61,995 nucleotides of DNA from Terfezia claveryi (taxonomy: Eukaryota > Ascomycota > Pezizomycetes > Pezizales > Pezizaceae), in NCBI GenBank assembly GCA_015179025.1, contig WHUX01000274.1:1-61995 (forward strand). The letters are read 5' to 3'. The notes beneath the pieces were generated by a model. The model ran no database searches. It was given only the letters and a program-made list of their open reading frames with translations, and was not told the DNA's origin. Position 1 is the stretch's first letter, and each line of letters begins with the position of its first letter. A program made the translations under genes and the position numbers. This document shows positions 23,022-33,446 of this stretch, piece by piece.

Positions 23022-23595
23022 TGTAACATGGCTCTGGGGACAAGGCACCAAGGGGTATGCGGGGCAAGGCAAGGCTAGGGTAACATACACGTAGGAATGC
23101 TATGTGTGTGACTTAGGGAAAAAGCTAGGACGGGGGCAAGGGCGAGGTGAGAAAGGCACACAGGAGTAGTAGGAGGTAGCAGGGCGCAGAGACAAGGTAA
23201 GGCAAGAAGGTTCACGGGTGGGCAGCAGGGCTGCAGAGTTAAGGCAAGACAAGGAGGTGCACAAGGGAGATGCACCCACGTAGAGAGAAGCAAGGCCCTG
23301 TATTGGATATACAAGATGTTGGATAGGGATCCAATGACAGTACGAGTGACAGGATCTATATATACATAACTCTGCCAGAGCAAGGGGGAAATAAGCTTCC
23401 CAAGATCCCTATCTCGGAAGCCAAGCAAGGTAACGATAACAATAACCATTACCTGTGTCGTAGGTGATGCCGAGGATAACAATAACGATGACCCATCACC
23501 TGCGATTGTAGGTGATGACAAAGACAACAATGACAATAACCCTTCACCTGCAATCATAGGTGATGGCGAGGACAACTGAGCACACGGTTGTGACA
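23022..23595 (-). repeat. 3' LTR of X copy 3
   Basis: Starts TGTAACATGGCTCTGGGG and ends GGTTGTGACA. Three decayed versions of the CACCTG...CAGGTG palindrome lie at about 23445-23575. The next bases, CAATCCCCCTTTAGG, are the reverse complement of the polypurine tract, which fixes the element's orientation as minus. Confidence 0.9.
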
Positions 23596-25110
23596 CAATC
23601 CCCCTTTAGGCTAGAGCTTCAGCAACTAGGAGGCCTGGGCATGACAACCAGCAAAATCAACACAGAAAACAACAACAAGGGTAAAAACAAGAACCCTAAC
23701 TCCAAACAATAACAAGAATGCAAAGGGTCTGATATCATTCAGCTGGGCAAGGCTTCCTCAAGTATCGTTAGTGGAACAGGGTGACCAAGTCTTATGCATT
23801 TTCCAAGTCTTCCGCAGGTTGCCAGGTAGTCTCCTTATCTCCTAACTACTTGACCTTGTATTGCAATGACCGTACCTCTTCCTCAAGTCCAATACCTCTT
23901 TGACCTCCCACTCCTCTTCCTCTCGATCACTATAGGAGGGGGAGGGGGGTGTTTCTGCCTTGGGAGGGAATCGTCAGCTGCTGGCTCAATTTCCGATACT
24001 GTACAACCGGGTGGCGTTTGATATCCTTGGGGAACCTCAATTGATAGGCATGAGTGCCCACAGTAGCTACTACCTCGAATAGACCCAGGAACTTATGGTC
24101 GAGCTTGCGAGATGGCTATTCCGTCCGAAGTGCCTCCTGGAGAGCCATACCTTATCTCCTGGCTGATACCTAGGGCTGGCAACTGTGATCCATTGGCATA
24201 TTCGGCTTGCCTGGCTTGTGCATATCCCAGTTAGCTTTCAGGGTAGAGTTGAGCTCCGCAATTCCAGCTGCAACTCTTTGGCTGGGGGTGGATTCTCTGT
24301 AGGAGCGCCAGGGCATCCATGAATCAGAGGTGCTAACCATAATTGGCTAGGAAGGGGGAGGTTTTCGAGGACTCTGAGAACTGGTTGTTGGTAGCGAATT
24401 CACAGGTCACCAGCAACAAACCCAGTTGTCCTGCTGGTAATTGACAAAAGCCCTCAAATACTGCTTCATGATAGCATCCATCCTCTCCAATTGGCCGTCC
24501 GTCTAGAGGTGGTAAGCTATTGACAGACAAACTTTGATCCCCAGAAGTTCGTAGAAGGCTTGCCAAATTCTAAGGTAAACTGTGGTCTACAGTCGGACAC
24601 AATCAATTCAGGGAGGCTATAGTACCGAAATAAATTATTGAGGTAGGGTTGGCTAACTCTGAAGCAGAGCAGGTATCCTGGCAAGGTATAACATGCCTCA
24701 TCTTTATTAATTGGTCTACCACTATCAGTATGGCATTAAACCCTGTGTCTTCTGGCAATCACATCATGAAGTCCATAGTCAGGTGCAGCCAGGGTCGATC
24801 CGGGATGTCCAGAGGTTTCAGGGTCCTGTATGGGACATGGCGGACAGGCTTAGAATGTTTGCAAACATGGCAATTCCGTACATACTATTCCACATCCTTC
24901 CACTGGTCGATCCATGTATATTCTTTAGCTAGCAGCTCCAACGTTTTAGCCACCCCAAAGTGACCTGCAATTAGACTGTCATGGTGTTCCTTGATCAATC
25001 GTAGGTGCAGTTCTCCTTCCGGTACATAGAGCCATTCGAAGTGGTAGAAGATGCCCTCCTGGACAGTATACTCGGCCAGGGAAATCTTGGGGTAGCGGCG
25101 CTGGCTGGAA
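23596..25110 (-). pseudogene. integrase-chromodomain remnant, X copy 3
   Basis: By comparison with X copies 4 and 6, this holds the chromodomain (about 23770-23920), the GPY/F-type region (about 24000-24130) and the integrase core and HHCC domains (about 24330-25000). No frame longer than about 80 codons survives in the sense strand. The open frames on the plus strand here are shadows. Identification rests on nucleotide similarity to 46315-47660 and 57465-58700. Confidence 0.75.
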
Positions 25111-25910
25111 TCTACTGCTGCGATAATGTCTTTGGCCAGTGGGTCATCCGCGTATGCTTTATTACCTGTTGTCGGAGATCACTTTCAGCATCTGCATTGG
25201 CCTCGACATCCATAATCTCAGCCTCGACATCCGCAATGTCAGCTTCAGCCTCAGCCTCAGCCAGAACGTTGGCGGCCAGGTCAAGATTTTCCAGCTTCTG
25301 TACCACTTGGTTCTGGTATTTTAGCCTTTCATCCCCCCCTTTAGGGAGATCTCCTGATCTCCTAGTCAGTGTGTTTGGTTTTTCACTAGCCTTTCTTGGC
25401 CAGTACTTGATTTGGAAGTTGAATCGGGACAGCAATTCCAATCACCTAGCCTGCCAGCAATTCAGCAGCTTGGTAGTTGTGAAGTATTTCAGGTTCTTGT
25501 GGTTGGAAAGGACCTCGATAACCCTCTTCGCTGACTCCAGGTAGGGCCTCCATTCCTCAAAAGCCCGCACAATGGCCATTAATTCCTTATCATAGATCTC
25601 ATAATTACACTCTACTGGGGAGTGCTTTTTGGAGAAATAGGCCACTAGTTGGAGGACTTCATTGACATATTGGGACAGGATTCCAGCGGAAATATAGTCG
25701 AAGGCGTCCGTTTCTACGATGCACTCGCTATCGATGTCAAAATGGGCCAGGATTGGGGCTGAGCAGAAGGCTTCCTTGAGGTTCTGGAAGGCAGATTGGG
25801 CTTCTGGATTCCAGTCGAAGTGCCGGTCTTTTTTGGTCAGGGCAGTAAGGGGGGCTACGATCTTCGAATATCCCAGAATAAAACGCCGGTAAAAGTTGGT
25901 GAACCTTAGG
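25111..25910 (-). pseudogene. RNase H and Asp/Ala/Glu linker, X copy 3
   Basis: RNase H motifs are readable: [20 protein letters not shown] at about 25530-25600 and the NHKNLKYF segment (normally DHKNL) at about 25480. At 25441-25112 the [15 protein letters not shown] end of RNase H is followed by an Ala/Glu/Asp-rich linker ([16 protein letters not shown]) leading towards integrase. In other X copies this linker is an Asp-Ala repeat. Confidence 0.8.
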
Positions 25911-26953
25911 AATGCCTAGACATCCTTGAGGTTGGCAGGGGTTTCCCAATCCTGGATTGCCGTGACTTTGGCAGGGTCCATCCTAATACCTTCTGTAGTT
26001 ATGATCAAGCCCAGGTACTTCACCTCTTGGACATGGAATTCACATTTTTTGGGCTTAAGGTATAGCCCAGCCAGCCCCAACTTCTCCAATACCTGCCTGA
26101 CATGGACCTTGTATTCTACCAGGGAATCTAAAAATATAAGGATGTCATCCAGATAAGCTATGTAAAACATATCCAAGAAATCCCATAGGGTGTCGTTAAT
26201 GTAGTACTGGAAAGAGGCCGGGGCATTGGTTAATCCGAAAGGTATGACATTGTACTCAAAATTCCCATACCTGGTCTGAAAAGCTGTCTTCCACTCTTCA
26301 CCTTCTGCAATCCATACCAAATTATAGGCCCCTCTCAGATCCAGTTTAGTAAACCATTTTGCCTTGGATAGCCTTGCCAGAGTCTCCTGAATCAGAGGCA
26401 AGGGGTACCTGTTCTTCACCATTATTTCATTTAGGCCATGATAGTCCACACACAACCGAAGGGATCTATCCAATTTCTTGACGAATAGCATGAGTGCACC
26501 AGCTGGGGAGGAGCTATGGTGAATAAAGCTCTTGTTGAGGTTTTCTTCCAAGTACTTCTTCAAGCCTTCCAGTTCCGCTCAAGACATTCCATATAATGGT
26601 CCATAGGGGGGGGTTTTGCCTTCCAGCAAGGGGATGGTATAGTTATATGGCCAGTGGGGGGCAAGCCTTTCTACGACTTTCTCAGAGAATAGGTCTATGA
26701 ACTCGTAGTATTCGTCTGGAACCAGGGATTTCCATTCTCCCCTGGATCGCAGCTTGTTGATTTTCAGGTTGACTTCATAGATTGACAGGGTATGAGCCTT
26801 CAGTTTGTGTCTTTTGGTAAGGTGAGCAAAGGCCGCAGCTCCGATGAAGCTACCATTCAGGGATTTTGGGGGTGCAAGGGGGGCATAGGGAGCAGGGGAA
26901 ACAGGGGAAACAGGGGGATTGGTGGCATTGATATGCGTGAGCTGGTGTACCAC
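25911..26953 (-). pseudogene. reverse transcriptase, X copy 3
   Basis: Two adjacent pieces: 26953-26579 (protease-RT connection with KLRSRGEWKSLVPDEYYEF and PLYGMS) and 26563-25916 (215 codons). The second carries the RT core: [45 protein letters not shown], then the catalytic YLDD in [10 protein letters not shown] at about 26140-26165, and the [14 protein letters not shown] thumb. A TGA at about 26580 (CGA-type change) separates the pieces. This is the longest surviving X RT frame after that of copy 6. Confidence 0.85.
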
Positions 26954-27485
26954 CTGAGTTGGGTGGATTACGGGGGCGGTAATGCATACAGACCAGTAAC
27001 AGTGGCCTTCAGTTGTCTGCAGTATTTTCTACAGTAAGGGCTATTAAAATGCAGGGTATAGGAGCCAAAGCTGACCGATACATCGTGCATCCTGAGCCAA
27101 GGGATTCCGAAGATGATTGAATACTTAAGCTTGTTAATGAACATAGGGAGGTTTTCGGAGTGATCCCCGATCTGGGTAGGTGTACAGGCAATATCGGTGA
27201 TAGCTCCAGAGGAGATAGGTCAGCCATCAATAATATCAAGGAAGTGGAGGGTCTTAAGCTTAGAGGTGAGTATAGCATGCTTACTGACGAAGGTCTAGTC
27301 GATAAAGGCAATTCCTGATGCTCTACAGTCTATGAAGGCTGTTGTGATGAGTGTTTTACTAGTACCATTAAAAGATATTATGATAGGTACAACAAAGTGT
27401 TCACCGAATAGGTGAGACTCGTCAACAGACATAGACAGAGGAGAGAGTAAAGGGACAGAAAATGCAGATAACGACAAACGACCTG
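26954..27485 (-). pseudogene. aspartic protease region, X copy 3
   Basis: The active-site segment reads TAFIDCRASGIAFID at about 27295-27340. The family's motif appears to be D-C-G-A-S (as in copy 4) rather than D-S-G or D-T-G, and here Gly is also changed to Arg. The stretch continues towards LGIPWLRMHDVSVSFG at about 27040-27110. The protease should mature Gag and Pol, but this copy is unlikely to be active. The TRIM-like element interrupts the junction with gag at 27485. Confidence 0.7.
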
Positions 27486-27753
27486 TGTTACAGCTGAGAT
27501 TATGCAGACCGGGCTGACAACCACCCGATGGTGGGTGGCCTGAAGTCAACCCCGCTTTCCTATATATATACCCACTTCTTGTATCTAGTTATTACTCTCT
27601 AAGACTCGAGCGAAGTTTTGTATCGCTGGGTTGCTTTGAATGAAGCTATTATTCTTCCCACATTGTATACCCAGTTAGGCCCGAGCAAGTGATTTATCCC
27701 TATATATTGATATTCCAACAGATATCACCATGATCGCTAGCTCGCCCCTAACA
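27486..27753 (+). repeat. left LTR of the TRIM-like element
   Basis: 268 bp, TG...CA ends, with a TATATATACCC box at about 27563-27573. By eye it differs from the right LTR at about a dozen positions, nearly all transitions (roughly 95 percent identity). Confidence 0.88.
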
Positions 27754-28010
27754 TTACTTCACTTTGACAAAAGGGACCGGTGATTCTTGGTCTAATCACC
27801 CCTCCCTCACTACCTACACTGTCGGACAGCCGGAATATAGCTAAACGGATGTCGCTGGATTATTTGCTAATATGAGCGATGTCGGAAAAAATTATTTTCC
27901 CCTCCTATTCATTTATTAGCTTGTTTTAACCGACATACTAATCCTATATTGTGATCTCCAGATCTACTAAGTCTCAGATGTCGAGCGACATGCTCAAACA
28001 CCCCCTCGCT

Positions 28011-28170
28011 AGGCTTATAAGGCCCCGAACGAGCCTATAAGGCCCCGAACGAGCCTATAAGGCCCCGAACGAGCCTATAAGGCCCCACATGAGCTCGCAG
28101 GCTCAAAGACCCCGCACGAGCTCCCAAGCTCAAAGACCCTGCACTAGCTCATAAGCTTAAAGACCCCTGC
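28011..28170 (+). repeat. 20-bp tandem repeat and degenerate continuation
   Basis: GGCCCCGAACGAGCCTATAA is repeated about three and a half times from 28020, then passes into degenerate units based on GAGCTC..CAAGCTCAAAGACCC up to about 28170. The region lies inside the TRIM-like element. Confidence 0.85.
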
Positions 28171-28537
28171 CTTGGGCGTAGACTCAAGCTAGCACTCTGA
28201 GCGCTAAAGACCTGAACGAGTACCCTGAGTGTGCAAATGAATAAAACCACCCCCTTGTACTGGCAAGTCGGGTTAGATAGCTGGGAAAGCATGCATTGAA
28301 CCTTTTCCTGTGACATTGGCTTTTTCCCACAGGGTTTTGCCATGCAGAGGTTTTAATGGCAATGGCATGTGGGAATACCCCCCCCCCTATGAGATGTTCC
28401 AGATCTATGATCTATATATTTGTTGCACCTCATGTTGAGATACTCGGTCTGATGTTTATGTTCTGGCATGACGCAACTGAGTTTGAGAGAATACCCCCTT
28501 CCTTCTGAACTACTCTACCCTATAGGTGGCCATGCTA

Positions 28538-28790
28538 CCAGAGTCGCAATATCGTTGAGGGGCCCATGTCCAAAGATGCTTAAGAGTGGACATAGAATTA
28601 AGACCAACAATATGTGAGCACCAGAGTCGCAATATCGTTGAGGGGCCCATGTCCAAAGATGCTTAAGAGCGGACATAGGGTTAAGACCAACAATACGTGA
28701 GCACCAGATACGCAATACAGTTGAGGCGCCTATGTTCCGGTTAGGCCGAAAGACCAACATACTTGAGCAAAGAGATATGCAATACCGTTG
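28538..28790 (+). repeat. 83-bp tandem repeat, about three copies
   Basis: Units start at CCAGAGTCGCAAT (28538), CCAGAGTCGCAAT (28621) and CCAGATACGCAAT (28704). The first two are nearly identical and the third is divergent and partial. The region lies inside the TRIM-like element. Confidence 0.85.
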
Positions 28791-28875
28791 GGGTTCCTAC
28801 CTCCACACGGAGTAGGGTGAAATAAGGGTTGGTGAAGTTGGTCGGTCGGGACATCCTCTAGCAGAAGGGGAGTAC

Positions 28876-29143
28876 TGTTACAGCTGAGATTATATAGACC
28901 GGGCTGACAACCACCCGATAGTGGGTGTCCTGAAGTCAACCCCGCTTTCCTATATATATGCCCACTTCTTGTATCTAGTTATTACTCTCTAAGACTCGAG
29001 CAAAGTTTTGTATCGCTGGGTTACTTTGAATGAAGCTATTATTCTTTGCACATTGTGCACCCAGTTAGGCCCGAGCAAGTGATTTATCCCTATATATTGA
29101 TATTCCAACAGATATCACCGTGATCGCTAGCTCGCCCCTAACA
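28876..29143 (+). repeat. right LTR of the TRIM-like element
   Basis: 268 bp copy of 27486-27753, followed by the target duplication ACCTG. After it the X gag sequence resumes (AGGCAGGTCCCTTGC). Confidence 0.88.
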
Positions 29144-29148
29144 ACCTG

Positions 29149-30340
29149 AGGCAGGTCCCTTGCTAGTGTCAGTGACTAGGCAAGGGACAAGGCTTTTCCT
29201 GACTCATCCACCTCTTCAATCCTAGATTCAGAGATGGCATGAGCGGCCATTGAACGGTTTTTTCGGAGGGGACACTCCGCAATGAATTGGTCCCCCTTCT
29301 CACATGCAATGCACAAACCCTGAGTGCGGTGATAGTTCCTTTCCTCCTAGGTAAGACGAGGCCTACCTGCTGACAGGTCCATGGGGGCAGCCCCACCTAC
29401 TATCAAGGAGAGGTGTGCAGGCTTGTTAACTGGTCTGGGTTGTTGTTGTTGGGTATGTGCTGTCGGGAATGGTGTACGGGGAGTTGAGGTCAGGAGTGTC
29501 TTTTAGGGGGCTCTGAGTTCTACTGTCTGCTGTTCCACCCAGCTAGCTTGTTCAATAAGTTCCTCCAAGGTCTTGGTCGGTGGGCAGTAAACCAGATCCT
29601 TTTTCAGCTCGAAGGTAAGCCCGTTTTTGAACTGATTAAACTTGGCTTCGTCATTCCAATTGAGCTCCACGGCTAGCCTAGAGAACTCAGCAACATAGGC
29701 TGACAGTTCGTTGTGTTTTTGCTTGAGGTCTCGCAGGGCCCTGCTGGCAGTTCCTTTAGGGTCAGGGTCCCTAAAGACTTGGTACAAGATTGCCATTAGT
29801 GCCGGGATATCTACCAGATCAATTCCCTTTACCTTGATGAAAGGCTGTACCTGGTCCATAGCTTTACCCTCCAGTAGGCTATAGATGTATGAGAGCTAGT
29901 AGTGAACCGTAGGGAACTTCACCGAGTTCCCAGAGAGTTTTATTTGCTCGGAGTTTTTCCATGCTTGTAACTAGCCCCGGTCCCGTTTAAACTTGGGCGA
30001 GGTTGGTAGGTCTTGTGTTTTCTGGTTCTTTGGACCATCAGCTAGGTCTAAAGCATAAGTCAATCTCCGGATGTTTATCCTGTCCTTTGCTGCATCTTCT
30101 CAGAGGAGGGTTATTTCCTCTTCGGCTTCTCGGATTCACCTTTCGGCTTTCTGGAGGTCCGCTCCTTGTTGTTCACCAATGGCATAAGTGAGTGTGAAGA
30201 TGTCGATTACAGTTCGTCGGTATGTTGATAGTTTTGCCAGGTCTGATGGGATCGGAGTCGCCCTCCAGGCTGCGAATCTATTGGTGGGTAGTGTTATGTT
30301 TGCGGACATCATACTGGTTGGTCTAAAAGATCCAATGTAG
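29149..30340 (-). pseudogene. gag, X copy 3
   Basis: The start is taken near 30311 (MSANITLPTNRFAAW), about 30 bp from the 5' LTR. The capsid core is intact at 29859-29503 (VFRDPDPKGTASRALRDLKQ and LAVELNWNDEAKFNQF). The C-terminal part reads a Gln/Pro-rich linker, MDLSAGRPRL, then a CCHC knuckle (CIACEKGDQFIAEC) at about 29310-29270 and the SRIEEVDESGKAL end near 29190. Frame changes separate the three parts. The product would package the RNA. This is the most complete X gag in the window. Confidence 0.8.
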
Positions 30341-30923
30341 TGTGACGACAGCTCTGGGGACAAGGCGACTAAGGGGTATACTGGGGCAAGGGTAAGGCTA
30401 GAGTAACACATACGTTAGAACGCTATGTATGTAACTTAGGGGAAAAGGCTAGGATGGGGGCAAGGGCAAGGGCTAGAGAGACACACAGGAGTAGTAGGAG
30501 GCAGCAGGGCTGTAGAGACAAGGCAAGGCAAGGAGGTTCGCGGGGTAGGCAGCAGGGCTATAGAGTCGAGATGAGACAAGGAGGTGCACAAGGGAGATGC
30601 ACTAACGTGGAGAGAAGCAAGGCCCTATATTAGATATACAAGAAGTTGAATGGGGATCCAACGACAGTGCGAGGGACAGGATCTATATATCCATAACTCT
30701 ACTAGAGCAAGGGGGAAATAAGCTTCCCAAGATCCCTATCTCGGAAGCTAAGCAAAGTAACGATAACAATAACCCATTATCTGCGTCTTAGGTAATGCTG
30801 AGGGTAACAATAATGATGACCCATTACTTGCGATTGCAGGTGATGATAAAGACAACAATGACAATAACCCTTCACCTGCAATCACAGGTGATGGCAAGGA
30901 CAACTGAGCACACAGTTGTGACA
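30341..30923 (-). repeat. 5' LTR of X copy 3
   Basis: Starts TGTGACGACAGCTCTGG and ends CAGTTGTGACA, matching 23022-23595. On the gag side, in element direction, the leader reads CTACATTGGATCTTTTAGACC, and the part from TTGGATC onward is a candidate primer-binding site. Followed on the right by the target duplicate ATGTA and Y copy 2. Confidence 0.88.
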
Positions 30924-30928
30924 ATGTA

Positions 30929-31508
30929 GGTCTTCATTATCATCCTAGTCTTCTTCTGTCCTGCCTATATTCATAGCTGCAATAGTGACTCTTCCAAGTG
31001 TATCCTTGGTTTTAAGCATATTAATATCAATCCTTGTCCTGACTGTGGGTTGTATAGTGATTGCATTATCTTTAACATTCATAATTGCTTAATAATCCCT
31101 TAGTGCAGGTTCACTAAATATAACATCCCAGTCCTTTAGGTTGGCTACATAGAATGTCCTAGTTTCTTAGTATCCTTGTAGATTTACTATAACTATTGCT
31201 ATATTTGTCATTTGAGATCTGCTACCCTTAATTGCAGTTTCCAGAGGTTTCTTGCTAATCTCTTTCAAGGGTATATTAAATAACTGACAATAATTTACTG
31301 ATATCAGGTCTCTACCTGATATACATGGATCAAATAGTGCATAAGCAATATGTCTATTAATTTTAATTTCAGCTGCATTAGAAGTTCTATGACTTTCTAA
31401 CACTAAGAACTTCCTTTTATCATTAGGATTTCTCATAACCTGAAGAGCAGCTGACTTTTGTTGTTTAACATCAATCTCCTAATAAGCTGTTTTCACCTTC
31501 TATAGGGG
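30929..31508 (-). pseudogene. protease-like region of Y copy 2 (right of the X insertion)
   Basis: An uninterrupted 89-codon piece at 31436-31167 reads RNPNDKRKFLVLESHRTS, then AYALFDPCISGRDLISVNYC. This is the retropepsin position, but with D-P-C-I in place of D-[ST]-G-[AT], followed by the DLIS motif also seen in family Z. The stretch 31166-30929 continues into the protease-RT linker that resumes at 23021 across the X insertion. Confidence 0.65.
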
Positions 31509-33446
31509 TCATGCAATACTAGGCCTAAAAGGCTGGTAAGAAGGGAATCTTCTGGCTCTTGGTCTAGATCCCATATATTGGTAAGCTGAAGATACCTTCC
31601 TATTAGGGCAATCCTTAGAACTGTGACCCTTCTGACCACAGTGATAGCAGGACCCTATCCTTGTAGCTTCTTCCCTTTTCTTCTCCTGTTCTGCATAAGG
31701 TGTATATTTAGTTTTATCCTTTCTAGTATTAGGGAAGTTGCCATAGAGTCCTCCTGATCCACCCTTCTTGCCAGCAACTTTAGCTGTATTCCTGGCCACC
31801 TTATCAGGTAATTTAAATTCAGACTTAGTCCATTCCATAAGTTTACCAGGGCCCCATTGCTTATTAGCCTTCTTTTGGTGCTGTTGCAAGGATTTGGTCT
31901 CTTGTTTTAGCACATCCTCCTGGATTGCAATTTTGTTCAATATTTCCTTAAAGGTTGACTCATATGATATTAACCCTTTGACTTTAGCCCTAAGCAGGGG
32001 TACTAGTCCATCTACTAGTTTCATTTTTAGTGCATGATTATATTATCATATTCTTTCCATTTAGATCCTTGCACTTAATTTTGAACTCTTCCAGGTTCTA
32101 TGTATACTGCATGACAGTAACATCTGACCTTTGATAGTGTGACAGATATTGTTTCCATAGGACTTCAGGTACTACTGTAGAGATGAGTTTACCTTTTAGT
32201 TTTAACATAAATTTATGGAAATTCCTGTCTTCAACATCAGCTTTCTCAGAGTAATACTGGTTATACTAAGTCTGAGCACTCTTCTCAAACATAAAACTTG
32301 CTCTATTCAAACTTTCCCAACTTGCTATATCCATCCCCTGATACTTTACCCACTTCTACAACTGTTGTATATAATTGTCAAAGGTAGTTTGATCCCTCCA
32401 TTTCTCTGATACTCTATCAATCATTGGGGGATTGGGAATTTTTGCAAGTTTGTTTACCTTTTTGACTAGAGATTTGCTAATTTGTTATGAGGGTATCTTT
32501 TGACTAGTCTTTTTAGACCATTCCAAGTGGTAAGGGCTAGGTTCTCTAGTTGACCTTTTCTTTCTGTCATCATCAGAGCTATTATCTGACTCATCACCCT
32601 CAGATCCAGATCCTGGATCCTCACTTCCACCTCCAGCTACACTACTAGAGATCCTTTTAGACTTCTTGTCAGGAGTCTTACTCTTTTTGGTATGTATTGG
32701 CTTTTTCTTATCTTTAGGTGGTGGTTGTCCTTTTCAGATATTTCTTCTATATCTATCTCATAATCTCCATCATCTTCTTCTTTATATTACACACTTTTTC
32801 CCTTATCCTTACCTCCAGCTACAAACAGTTTCCTTCCTATCTCTTCATGAGTTTCTACAGGTTCTGTTATTGGAGGTACTATTTCTGGAGTTTCCAGATC
32901 ATACAGGTTACCCATAAGCATATACTGTATTAGGAAAGGCCAGTTTAATGCTAGCCATGAAACTCCTTTATATGGGTTATAGGTTGGGTAAGGCCATACT
33001 GCTTTTGAAGTAGATGAGAGTTGAAAGTCCATTTGAACTGACTTGTCAAATTGGTCTTTCTGTTGAAAAATCATAAACTTTTCTGCTGCTTCAGCTAATA
33101 GTTCCTTTTTTCTTTTTGATAACATGTTGTTTATTGTTAGGTATACAAATACCTGTGTTATCCTTTGGAACCATGATACTTCATTTTTATCCCAAAAGGC
33201 TTTTGTTGCAGGAGGTATTATAATCCTTATTTCAGGTATAACATTATTGGCTTCAATAACTATTTCCCTTGTCTCCACATCCTTACCTGGAATATCTTTT
33301 CCAGCTGGAATTTTCTTTTTAGGGGTATTGACTAACTTGGCCTTGAGTGCTTGTAGCTCCTCACTTGTCATTGCCTTTCTCCTACCTTTCCTAGCTCTAG
33401 CTCCTCCTTCTATTACACTAGTACTTTTTTGTTTAGGAGTCTCCAT
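31509..33446 (-). pseudogene. gag, family Y copy 2
   Basis: Best preserved Y gag. It starts at 33446 (METPKQKSTSVIEGGARARK) and reads 219 codons without a break to 32787, including the STSKAVWPYPTYNPYKGVSW segment and the LYDLETPEIV motif. A Lys/Glu/Ser-rich region follows (about 32780-32520, broken), then a capsid-like part. The C-terminal 171 codons (32024-31509) contain the CCHC knuckle CYHCGQKGHSSKDC at about 31655-31615, ending in an Arg/Pro-rich tail. The start codon shares a CATG with the divergent antisense ORF at 33445. Confidence 0.82.

Larger units (their letters stand above)
27754..28875 (+). other. internal non-coding region of the TRIM-like element
   Basis: No plausible protein. 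It contains a 20-bp tandem array at about 28018-28085, an 83-bp tandem array at about 28538-28790, and a C run near 28378-28387. The start after the left LTR (TTACTTCACTTTGAC) does not show an obvious tRNA-complementary site. Confidence 0.7.
27486..29143 (+). mobile_element. non-autonomous LTR retrotransposon (TRIM/LARD-like)
   Basis: A 1658-bp element bounded by two 268-bp direct repeats that begin TGTTACAGCTGAG and end GCCCCTAACA. It is flanked by perfect 5-bp duplications ACCTG (27481-27485 and 29144-29148). Removing it restores the X gag-protease junction. The polypurine stretch GCAGAAGGGGAGTAC before the right repeat indicates plus orientation, opposite to the host X element. The internal 1.1 kb has no coding frame of note but has two tandem repeat arrays. 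Mobilisation by an autonomous partner's enzymes is inferred. No partner with these LTRs is in the window. Confidence 0.88.
23022..30923 (-). mobile_element. complete Ty3/gypsy chromovirus, family X copy 3, inserted in Y copy 2
   Basis: Two LTRs (574 and 583 bp) bound gag, protease, RT, RNase H, integrase and chromodomain remnants. Flanking 5-mers are ATATG (23017-23021) and ATGTA (30924-30928). The uninterrupted Y sequence (copy 1 near 16375) has ATGTG, so these are a single target duplication altered by one G-to-A change in each copy. The element carries a later insertion at 27486-29143. All frames are damaged. Confidence 0.9.

Noticed and set aside
28011..28790. Possible CRISPR array
   Set aside because: The repeats are contiguous tandem units without unique spacers, in a eukaryotic retroelement.
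33124..33444. Upstream extension of the antisense ORF over gag (hydrophobic, membrane-like)
   Set aside because: It mirrors the Lys/Glu-rich gag frame, which is the real coding strand there. The conserved antisense frame begins at the ATG at 33445.
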